A DNA stretch of 64,000 nt from Euclidia mi (Eukaryota > Arthropoda > Insecta > Lepidoptera > Erebidae). Where the stretch lies: assembly GCA_944739405.2 (NCBI GenBank), contig OX123182.2:39433598-39497597 (forward strand), in the 5' to 3' direction. Positions 54,338-64,000 of this stretch are shown here, piece by piece (the stretch's first letter is position 1; every line of letters starts with the position of its first letter). The position numbers and the translations under genes are program-made. The notes beneath the pieces are model-generated. The model was not told where the DNA came from. It worked only from the letters and a program-made list of their open reading frames with translations, and did no database searches.

Positions 54338-57229
54338 ATGATTAAGTAATTAAAATTCACTATTTATTATCAGAATACAAGAGGATTACGAACAAAACTA
54401 GATGAATTTCGGTTAAATACATTAGCAAACAACTACGACATTGTAGTTGTTACTGAATCTTGGTTGAATGATAATATTTATGATGCTGAGATATTAGATG
54501 CAAGGTATACTATATATAGAAGAGATAGAGCCTCCAGTAGCAGCCTAAAAAGGGAAGGCGGTGGATGTTTCATCGCTGTGTCCAAGCACCTACCATCATC
54601 AAGACTCACAAGTTGGCAGAGTGAAATTGAAGATATTTGGGTTTTAGTGACTGTTTCGCCTGAAAAAAACATTGTCTTGGGTGCTGTTTATATACCTCCT
54701 AACATGGGCTCTGCGGTATATGGTAACTTTTTTGAAACTGTAAGCGAAAAATTAAGTTCATGTAAGTACAACTTTGTTTTATTTGGAGACTTTAACATGC
54801 CAACTTTGCAGTGGAGGAGAGATGAAGGGAGTCTCTTTACAATATGCTCAGAGTGTAGAAACCAGGCGGCATTACTGTTATTCGATTTTATGTCTCAAAA
54901 TAATCTTTTTCAGATAAACTACATCAAAAATAGAAATAATAAAGTATTAGATTTAGTCTTAAGTAATTTTCTAGAATTAACTATAAATCAGGCAATAAGT
55001 CCACTGTGTATTATTGACGGTCATCATCCTCCGCTGGAAGTATCAGTTCACCCTAATAATCATGAAAAGATATTAAACCCAAACCAGTTTGGTACTTTAA
55101 ATTATAAAAAAGCTGATTACGATGCAATTAACGCTTACTTAGATAAAGTAGATTGGCATGATAAACTCTCTGCTTGTGCTAATGTTGATGATATGGTTGC
55201 GGTATTTTACGCTTGCTTACAAGAATGTATAGAACAGAATGTACCTAAATCAAAAAAGAGACAGTGGCAGTACCCAAAATGGTTTTCTCCATCTCTGGTT
55301 AGAATGATTCGTGAAAAAGTAAATAAACGATCAAAGTATAAAAGGACGCGGAATCCTCGGGATCAGTTTGAATTCCAAATACTTCGAGAGAGAGTGGACA
55401 AAAAAATAAGAGAAGATTATAGAAGTTATGTCGCTTCCATTGAAAATCAAATTTTGACAAATCCAAAACTATTATGGTCCTTTATAAAAGATAACAAAAA
55501 CAGAAAATCTGTTTATCCTTCAACCATGTTTTTAGAAAATGTTTCTGCGGATACTCACTCAGAAATATGCAACTTATTTGCTACACACTTCTCTTCTACT
55601 TTCCTGCAGTCGTCAAACGATACATCCATTACACATTTTAAGTGCAAGTCTAGTCCTCACATAGCTACCAAGATATATTTTGCTGAAGAGACGGTCTTAA
55701 GAAAATTGAAATGTCTTAATGTTAACAAAAGCGCTGGGCCTGACGGAATTCCTCCTATTTTTATTAATCTGTGCTCTCGCGGTCTCTCTGCCCCATTGAC
55801 AAAAATATTTAACGAGTCATTAAAAACAGCTACATTCCCTAGCTATTGGAAGAAGAGCAATGTTGTTCCTATTTATAAAAAAGGTGACAATGGCTCGATT
55901 AAAAATTATAGACCAGTAACGCTTTTGTGCATTTTTGCGAAGGTTTTTGAGTCCCTCATTCATCCTTTATTGTTCTGGCATGTAAAAGAGATGATATCTC
56001 CTTTTCAACACGGATTTGTTCCTCAGAAGTCGACAAATACCAATCTCATGTGCTATGTCAGTGATATATCATATGCTTTGGATGCTGGAGTTCAAATTGA
56101 CGCAATCTATACAGATTTTTCGAGCGCTTTCGACAAAGTTGATCATAATATATTATTGTATAAAATGGAAAATAGTTTTGGATTTTCAGAAGATATAATT
56201 TTATGGCTCAAGTCTTATCTGACAGATAGGTATCAGCGTGTGGTAAAGGATGGATACTTTTCAGATCCTTATTTGGCTTCATCAGGGGTACCCCAGGGAT
56301 CACACCTAGGGCCTTTATTGTTTGTGTTATTCATTGACGACATAGTTAGGCAGGTTAAACATTCGAAGTGCTTACTTTTTGCTGACGACCTAAAGCTATA
56401 TAGAACTGTGAACTCGGATATGGACGCTCATATGTTACAAGAGGATTTGTCGCGTATTAATAACTGGTGTGCCTCAAATAGGATGACAATGAACGCTAAT
56501 AAATGTCATCATATTAAGTTTACGAAAAAAATACTACCAGTTTCTACGATATATAAGCTAGGCAATGTTACATTAGATGAGGTTAGTTCTATCAAGGACC
56601 TGGGTGTCATTATGGATAGCAAAATGAATTTTATTAGCCATATTAATAGTGTAGTAAGTGATAGTCAAAGAATGCTCGGTCTAATAAAACGCGTGGGCAG
56701 AACATTTAGAAACATCAAGACATTACAGACTCTTTACTTCGCGTTGGTCCGTAGCCGTCTTGAGTATTGCAGTCAAGTATGGAACCCATCTTATCAGGTG
56801 CATATTGATCGCTTGGAGAGGGTGCAAAAATCTTTTACTCGGTACCTTGTACACAAGCAAGCTAATACCGATAAGCGCTGCATTAATTGGAGAGCAGATT
56901 ATAATGAGCGACTCAAATATTTTAAAATGGATTCACTGCAGAAGAGACGTTCTTATCTTGAATTGATATTCCTACAAAAGGTCATTACGGGAAAGATTGC
57001 CGAACCTTATCTTCTGTCCAATTTAGATTTTTACCTTCCTAAGGTTAATAGTAGGGTTACACGTAACAACACGTTCGTGTTACGTCGAAACAGAACAAAT
57101 GTCGGGCAATTTTCGCCCTTACAAAGACTACAAAGAAATTATAACACACTACAAGATAAATTTAATTTGGACATTTTTCATAACACCCCATCGCAACTCA
57201 GGCGTCAAGTACTGCAACCACAAACGTGA
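54338..57229 (+). CDS. LINE ORF2: endonuclease-reverse transcriptase
   Basis: The frame is open from 54,350; the first remaining internal Met is at 54,464 (921 aa to 57,229). The endonuclease N-terminus (YYQNTRGLRTKLDEF) lies upstream of that Met, so translation from it would lose a needed motif. An ATG at 54,338 is in frame but followed three codons later by TAA (54,347-54,349); one C-to-T change would explain it. Endonuclease: VVVTESWL, FGDFNMPTLQW, DGHHPP. RT: SAGPDGIPPIF, YRPVTLLCIFAKVFE, YTDFSSAFDKVDH (motif A Asp), GVPQGSHLGPLLF, LFADDLKLY. C-terminal domain complete. Only the start region is in doubt. Confidence 0.85.
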
Positions 57230-57447
57230 TTCGATTTGTTATTTTGGTGTACATGTTTAGTAGTAAGTTGTTAATTATTATTTCTTTTATTATTGTTTTT
57301 GCTTTGTCTCATATTATTGTAAAGTAAATACTTGTTTATGGTAAGTGTTGTCTCACACCTGTTATTAGCTCTTAGGCTAGATAGTTAAGACTTGATTAAA
57401 AGATAATTTATTGTATTATTCGTCTAAAAGCTGTTGGTGTGCCAATA

Positions 57448-57478
<31 letters not shown>

Positions 57479-59445
57479 GTAGGTATAAGTATAGAAAGAG
57501 AAACTTGATTCGTAAGAACTTGATTCGTGACTGTATACTTACTGTCGCAGTCGCAATTTATTCTTACAACGAAATAACTGAAATTGAAAAGTGGCGTGCG
57601 ACACGGCCATTTTCAATATTTGATCCATACATGGATTTTGAGATTCGACATTCGTGTTTGACATATTTTGTATGGAGCTTATGTCTAAAACGAATCTAAA
57701 ATCTACAGTTCTATCTATAGTTCGAATATTGAATTCCGTAGTTAATGTGCTTGAAAAAACATCAAAACAATAATCAAACCACGATAATTCGCCCGCATAA
57801 CTTCGCTGAACGTAAGTAGAAGCCAACTTGAGTATATTTACTATAAGAAGAGTTTATTAGCGAGCTCGATAAGAAGAAAAAATTGAGTCGAAGGTTTTGG
57901 CTGCCACTCCGCAATAATCGAGAGCGTTTTGTTTACCTTTGATGTGTTGTGGTTCGCTTTGAATTTTGAAAATGTTCCTGCGTTATAAATATCTTCACAC
58001 AGTCTTCGCTGCGATTAGAGGAGTTTTGTTTCAGTATATTAATTTTGGACAGCCCGTCTATACTGCTAACCAAACTTGTTTTGGAAGTACGATTTTAGTC
58101 AAGGTAATTTTAAAAATCTGATTGTAATCTGCTAATGCCCCTTAGTGGGATATCCAAGGATCAGAGAGCCCTAACAAGTAGCAAACAACGTTTATTTGCC
58201 TAACTGCGGATAATATGTGTAGCCAAAGAAAAGTACCATTAGTATCAGATTACGTTCATTTGATTATAACTTATCTTTTAGCCAACAAAGCTTTGTTGTT
58301 TTTTACTTATATACAATTTATTTTTGACGGATATTTTCAAATACAAATGCAAACTAATTAAAAAGATAGACTATTTGCTGTGAAGGTACTCTCAAATATT
58401 AGTGAATTGCCAGACGGCTACACTGTGGAATAAACTTAATACGGCGTTAATGGTAGACTTAATGAGCAAAGGATTTAATGGATAAACTTATCAAGCATTT
58501 ACAGCAACATAAAGGTTCATAGTTTAACTAATCTTAATGTGTTTGCTTTTCTGTTTGTTTCATTGAAAGCTCACACTACGTGACTTTATTCAGTAAAGCT
58601 AGTTTCTATTAGAAGGAAGAATGGAGGATCTAATCAATCGGGATTCTTCCTTCAATGAGCAGTGCTACTCACACATAGTTTCACGTATTGCCAGTGAGTC
58701 AACAATCGAAGTAGGCTAATCTCCTGACTTAATTCAAGGCGACACAAAAACGGATTTGATTAATCTGTACACGAACATTCCGTGTGGTTGTGGATTAAGA
58801 ATACAATGTGCCACTACCACATTGCCTTCCATGGGTTTAGTGAGAGGCGACTAGAGAACGAAGCAAATAGTATCTTTACGAAGAGATATTAAACTTTATA
58901 CCGCCCGATCTGGCCAGCTTGGTATAATGGGTTTAATCCTCCTATTGGCTCACAATAGTCAAAATGCAATTGTGACGCAAATCGAGACAGGTATATGTAG
59001 ATATAGCTTATTGCTAATGTTAAATATGAAACACGTGTATCAGTATATCATAATGACGCTGACGTCAAGAGACACGGATTATTAGATAAAGTTTAATTAT
59101 TAATTAACCAGAATAACAAGTAACAACACGAGTAATGCTTAACACACATGGAATATTATTACAGTTTTTAACTTGGTTAAGTATTGCACCTTTATAACAA
59201 AGATATCATAGTATTTATATCATGCAAAAATATTACGAGCTGCTGATATAATTAAGAAAGTTACCTCGTTATTGGAATTAGCAGTACTCTTACATTACTG
59301 ATTTAATGTTATTTGTTTAAACATATGTAAAGCTCGTATTAAAGGATAGAGATGGTCTCGGTTGGTTGTTAGACTCTTTAATTCATGTTTGTGCTTGTTG
59401 TAATAAAATGTATATCTCATATCTCTAATAATCATTGGGCATTGC
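57479..59445. other. Non-coding region
   Basis: Mostly AT-rich. About 57,540-57,720 (GAAAAGTGGCGTGCGACACG, TTGATCCATACATGGATTTT) may be part of a dispersed repeat. Frames of 64 and 95 aa there overlap on both strands and have no family features. No gene recognised. Confidence 0.45.
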
Positions 59446-59673
59446 AGTCAGCGATAGCCTAGTGGAGATACCAACAGACTGCTATGCAGGGGGTATCGGG
59501 ATTGAAGCCACGGCGCGCCAAGCGACTTTTCAGATCTAAATGCGTATTGAACTATTCTATTATTCTACTGAATTATTTAGTCTTATCTGCTTAGCCTAGT
59601 AAGTGGACGTCGGGCTCGAAGGCGTGTATGTCTTGAATGCAACCGGGATAACGGTAAGACGATGATGATGATG
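59446..59673 (+). repeat. SINE D copy with internal deletion
   Basis: tRNA-like head GCGATAGCCTAGTGGAGATA with B box GGTATCGGGATTGAAGCC and CGGCGCGCC, then a 3' end GGGATAACGGTAAG and a GATGATGATGATG tail. The middle body seen at 8360-8560 is missing here. Confidence 0.8.
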
Positions 59674-59687
59674 TTTTTTTTTCTTTT

Positions 59688-59885
59688 CCTGTGCCTCCGA
59701 AGCACACGTTAAGCCGTTGGTTCTGGCTATCAAGAAGCACTTTAAAAGTCATTAGAGTGCAACAATACCGGCGAATGAACTGACATTAGTCTAAAATATC
59801 GCTCTCCCTTTGCAGTCGCTTTGTCGAAAAGCAAATTTTCAGTCAAATTAGTTTAGACTAGTAAGCGAACCCCGGGTTCCAACTG
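59688..59885 (+). repeat. SINE D body fragment
   Basis: CCTCCGAAGCACACGTTAAG, CCGTTGGTTCTGGC and later AGACTAGTAAGCGAACCCCG match the SINE body at 8363-8577. It lacks a head and follows the previous copy after a T-rich stretch, so it may be a second, truncated insertion. Confidence 0.7.
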
Positions 59886-60600
59886 TTGTGCAATTATTGT
59901 GCATGACACTTTGAGGGGTAATAAAATGGAATGTTAAATTATTTAACTTACAATAGCATTGCGAGCCTCTTTGAGGTTTACGGTCTATAAATCATATTTG
60001 GCCAAATCAATGAAACTTAACAAGCCGTGAAAGATTGCCGCACTCAACGACTGAAGCGCCATAAAGACATTAAGAGTACATGAAAAACGTTGCGGTATCT
60101 AAAAGCGAAAGGCATGACTTTCTGAAAATATATTGAAGCGAGCCAATCTCACGAAGGACTTTAATATTGAAGCAGTCGTCGTGTGAGCCACTAGCAACGG
60201 ACTACGACACGTGTCGTGTGCGTGACGAGGACGGGCATCTGACGATATTACGCTGCGAACTGGATAAAAGAAACCCTTTTAAGGTTTACTCTAGAAAGTT
60301 GATTCTTAGAAGAGAGTTTCAATACGTTTAATGATTCCATAGAAATTACGGTACCTATGTCATCATTTTTTTATTTGGATGCCCCAGGGCAACATGTCTT
60401 TTCAGAATATGATGTTATTTACTAGTTTGTATCGACAGTATTTTTACAATTTGCCTTCACTAGTTTTGCTTAGGATTTTTACTGTATTAGATCCACTAGG
60501 GAATAAAACTTTCGCAGGCATGCTGTAAAATTCAAAAGACAAGAGCCAATAATTATATTGTAATTGTATGTATGTATTTTATTTTAAACTAAGTATCTTG
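59886..60600. other. Non-coding region
   Basis: No gene or repeat recognised apart from a short TATG run at 60,567-60,577. Confidence 0.5.
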
Positions 60601-60725
60601 CTTTCTACAAATAATTGCTAACATCATTCCTATCCATCCAAAGGTTGCCTGGAAGAGATCCTACTAACCTATTAAGATAAAATTAATGTACTGTTCAATT
60701 ATATATTGGTGTGCAATAAATAATA
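60601..60725 (+). repeat. Dispersed 3'-end repeat
   Basis: ATCCATCCAAAGGTTGCCTG and GAAGAGATC match the segment at about 8908-8940. Likely the same retroposon family. Confidence 0.5.
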
Positions 60726-63035
60726 ATACCTATCTATCAAGACGAGACTAAACATACGAGACCGTACCGAAGTATTATGTTACTTTTACTAGATTTTTGG
60801 TCAAAGTAGATAAGAAAAATCAATTAGAAATACTGTAATGTTATGGTTATCCCAAATAAAAACTTAAAGTTTGTCCAGATTGTTTTGCGCAAACTTAACG
60901 TTCAGAAATAGCGTACCAACGCGCGAACATTGGTAACAGTTAAACTATTCAGTACCAATTTTTTTTCTTATATCTCGAGTTGCGTGCAAGACGCGCGAAT
61001 AAAGTTGGGAGTCTGGCGTAGTGAGTAGGCATATAATGCGCATACTTATTTTAATTTTTCGCGATGCTTGTGCACTCCCTGCATTGGTGTCCATAAAGTA
61101 CTCTGCCAACGCATGTATAAAGTTGCACGAGACGATTAGCTGCAAATGCGCTTTTTCTGGAAAATCTCAAAATATGAACATAGTCGTTATTGAAATGCTG
61201 AGCGTATTAGTCATAAACTCGTTAGCGTAAAAAATCCTTTGTATTTAGCAACATTGACATAACAGACAATGAAAACAAATAGTTATTGCTGTTGTCAAAT
61301 TAATGCGTCGGACGGACTTACCAAATGTAATTTGATTCGTTGGTTCAGCTGATCGGCTTGCGTGGTGTTTGTTAACTGTAATTATAGGGCGGCCAATGAT
61401 GAAATGGCTCGTATTTTTTATTATTTGAAAATATAAGTGAGCTAATAAATAACGAGAACAACCCTACAATTTATTACGATGAGGCTAACATATTACTTTG
61501 TGATAAAAGGCTCTAAGGAATTTAAAAAAGCTTGTGGTTACGTCATAATTGCCAAACATTTAAGTACCCTACTTTGTAGATATTATACATCAGCTACGGG
61601 TAAACCTTCGTTAACAGATGAAATAGTACAGTATTCATTATCAGAAAATTACAAATTATTGAAAAAATACAGAAGAAATAAAGAACTGAACTCTGTATAA
61701 ACATTTATCTATAGTGCAAAGTTAACAGTCCTCTGAAGTGACCTAGATACGCAAGTTTGAACAAAGTTTCATTAAGAAAGTAGAATAACTTTTTCTATGC
61801 TTCAAAGATAAATTCAATAACTAGGTACGTTTTGAATGAAGTAAAAGCATTCAAAAGACGTAATTAACTATTCAACATATTTCTTAAGAATGTTACTACT
61901 TTGTTGTATTTGTAAGTAATTAAATAGCGTAATCTGGGCACAATAATCTTAAGTCAGCGCCTAATAGGTTTACGTTATACTTAGTAACTAAGTAGAAGAG
62001 AGTTAATAAACAATAAGGCTTTTGTCAAATCCAGTACTGGGCTGAATATTTTTTACTTAGTGGTTTAAGTGGGTAGGCCCCGAACGTCTGTAAAGTCACA
62101 CAACCCTTCTACCTTCCCCAAAAGGCTGATTATCATCCGTTTCCACCATAAAGACAAAAATCGCTAGTAATTAGCAATAATAAAATATCCATATCAATTT
62201 AAACATCGTAACGATTTTATCTATCTAGACAGGGCAATTAAAGATACTGTTGCCGAAATTTAACAAAGCGAAGCTCTTTGACACGTAAAACGTAAGTTAA
62301 GAGTGTACAAGTGTAGAGTTTCTAAATTTGTATTCAATTTGGTATTCAGACTTATACAGGCGCGGCGCGGCAGCTGGAGACGCGGCAAAATACAGCCTTC
62401 TCGCGCGTATTTCTCTTTGTTTGGGTGTTCATGGTGTTGTGTAGTTGTGTGTATGAGGTACCATACTAGTTCTACCAGAAGAATTAGAGAGAATTAGAGA
62501 TACTTTATTTTTAACATCAAGATAATAGGAAAAATAAAATATGTCTTTAATTTCCAAAGAACGGCATTATCTGAGACATTACCTTTAGAACGACAATACT
62601 TACCTACTGTCAGCTGTATTATGATGTTATTACTTTTGGTACTCAAATAAAAAGGTCAAAACAGGGCACTCGTTATCAGCGCCCAATCGAAACGTCCTAA
62701 AAAGACGAGTCAAGAGACGTCATTACCCAAGAAAGTACTTATATTTTAAATGCAAAGGTTCGTTTGTTTGTTTATTTAGTTGTTTGTTCTTCTTATACGT
62801 CGCAATGGAGTGATGTTTTGGTATGCATTTTGTTTGTGGTTATAGTTATTGCTAAATGGCCTACATTTTACCGCGATAACCGACCACTATTGTACGTGGC
62901 CGTATATGGTTCGATTTGTTTTTCTACAACGTATATTTAAGCTCACTGTTGCATATATTAGAGGTAAAATATTCTATCCATAACAGAGACATTACAAGCT
63001 ATTGAATGTAACGTTTGTTGTATATTGAATGTAAT
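60726..63035. other. Non-coding region
   Basis: A 73-aa plus frame at 61,479-61,700 has no recognisable domain. About 62,355-62,415 is a short GC-rich patch. No gene, tRNA or SINE recognised. Confidence 0.45.
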
Positions 63036-64000
63036 CTTCTTAATATTTAAAATCCTTGCGTTACTTACTGACTGACACGCTACAGCCGAAACTATTGGGC
63101 GCAGGAACCTGAAATTTGGCATGTATGTTCCTTGGGGACCGTAGGAGTGCACTAAGAAGGGATTTTCTGAAATTTCCACGGAATCGGCCAAAACGGGTAA
63201 ATTAAAAAAAATGCAGGCGTAGCTGCTGGCGTCCTCTAGTCTGTATATATAAAATCCTTGCATTGCTGACTGACAGACACGCTACAGCCGAAACTACTGG
63301 CCGTAAGTAGGCGAAATTTGGCATGTGTGTTGCTTGGGGAGTGTAGGGTAGCACTAAGAGAGGATTTTTGGAAATTCCTCCTCTAAGGGGGTAAAACAGG
63401 GGTTCAGAGTTTCTATGAGACTTTTTATTCCTTCAATGGATTAACTTTAAACTTTGTATATTGGTTCCTCAAATGAAATTAGTTAACACTAAGAAATTCC
63501 TATGCTAAGGGGGGAGCCAGAATTTGTATGAAACATTTGTATTCGTTTAAGGGATTAACTTCAAACTTTACATATTATTTGTTCCTCAAATGATGTCAAC
63601 GAACACAAATAACTTTATTTTGGAAATTCTTGCCCTAAAAGGGTAGAAAAGCGAGTCAGAATTTGTGTATAAACCTTTCATATTTTCAATGACATCACTT
63701 AAAAAAGTCGTATATGTGTAGATTCCTAGAGTGACGTAAGTGAGCACTAATAAGAAATGAGTTTGGGAAGTCTTGCCCATAAAGGAGTTAAGAAATGGTG
63801 GAGGTGGTATATAAAGAAAATCTAATAAAAATTATTTTTCAATTTTATCAAGGAAATTTATTTAATCAATGTATTTAGGTACTAGAAACTTTGTTTATCG
63901 GTTCCTCAAGTGACGTTAGTGAAATCACACCTAGTGCGTGGGGCTCAAAATTTATTATGAATCTGTTATATAATTAAAGGTCGTTCTAAGTTTGTATGAC
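63036..64000 (+). repeat. Degenerate tandem repeat units running to the window end
   Basis: Two larger related units (63,045-63,240 and 63,250-63,420: AAAATCCTTGC..GACTGAC..CACGCTACAGCCGAAACTA..GAAATTTGGCATGT). Then about four units of roughly 110-150 bp, each with a TTCCTCAAATGA-type start, an AACACTAA..AA stretch, a G-rich block and CAGAATTTGT (63,462, 63,582, 63,718 and 63,901). Typical of the internal repeats in a large lepidopteran dispersed element; class not determined. It continues beyond the window. Confidence 0.65.

Larger units (their letters stand above)
52778..57478 (+). mobile_element. Full-length CR1-group LINE with ORF1 and ORF2
   Basis: 4.7 kb, flanked by GTAGGTA at 52,771-52,777 and 57,479-57,485. 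It starts with a 5' UTR that holds AACACAACGCGC twice, has two ORFs in the usual order and ends in eight AAAT repeats (57,449-57,478). It inserted into the AT-rich 3' flank of the preceding LINE. This is the best-preserved LINE in the window. Confidence 0.88.

Noticed and set aside
57539..57826. 95-aa minus-strand gene
   Set aside because: An overlapping plus frame of similar size, no motifs; probably a dispersed repeat.
61479..61700. 73-aa plus-strand coding region
   Set aside because: No motif or family feature; length is within chance for AT-rich sequence.

Overview
The window looks like nuclear DNA of a lepidopteran insect (moth or butterfly). It is AT-rich, has no recognisable single-copy host gene, and is built almost wholly from transposable elements: RTE-type LINEs, CR1/Jockey-group LINEs, several tRNA-headed SINE families with lepidopteran-style bodies, and Ty3/gypsy, BEL/Pao and Ty1/copia LTR elements. 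The order assignment is an inference from the repeat families.

Layout. 1-9.4 kb: two oppositely oriented RTE fragments, one inserted in the other (14-bp target-site duplication); a 5S-rRNA-like SINE; a nearly full-length RTE (5026-8257) with a SINE inserted at its 3' junction. 9.4-20.4 kb: non-coding DNA with at least four SINE families, some in pairs of opposite orientation, and several perfect short-spacer palindromes. 20.4-21.7 kb: the 3' end of an unclassified retroelement (minus strand) with a zinc-knuckle-like and a KRPDG...WD nuclease-like motif. 21.7-25.6 kb: mostly featureless DNA with a LINE scrap ending in twin palindromes.

The centre (25,643-49,545) is a nest. The outermost unit is an env-bearing, errantivirus-like gypsy provirus. 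A BEL/Pao element (27,697-39,948, TSD CTCAT) is inserted in its gag. A minus-strand copia (33,770-39,492, TSD ATTTA) is inserted in the 3' untranslated part of the BEL. A 1185-bp non-autonomous LTR element (38,122-39,306, TSD GTGC) is inserted in one copia LTR. A 5'-truncated LINE (about 40,201-42,410) and an 81-bp LINE tail (TSD AGCT) also interrupt the provirus.

49.8-57.5 kb: a MITE (TSD TA), a nearly intact LINE with two in-frame TGA codons, and a 4.7-kb apparently full-length CR1-group LINE (52,778-57,478, 7-bp TSD) whose ORF1 combines a PHD-like finger, a coiled coil and a baculovirus FP-like domain. 57.5-64 kb: non-coding DNA with SINE pieces and a degenerate tandem repeat running off the end.

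The genes do not form a host pathway; each belongs to a mobile element, and the small non-autonomous elements depend on enzymes of larger ones. The most notable signals are the four-level LTR nest, an LTR-divergence order that contradicts the nesting order, the repeated perfect palindromes (ten noted), the shared SINE central module, and the env pseudogene.
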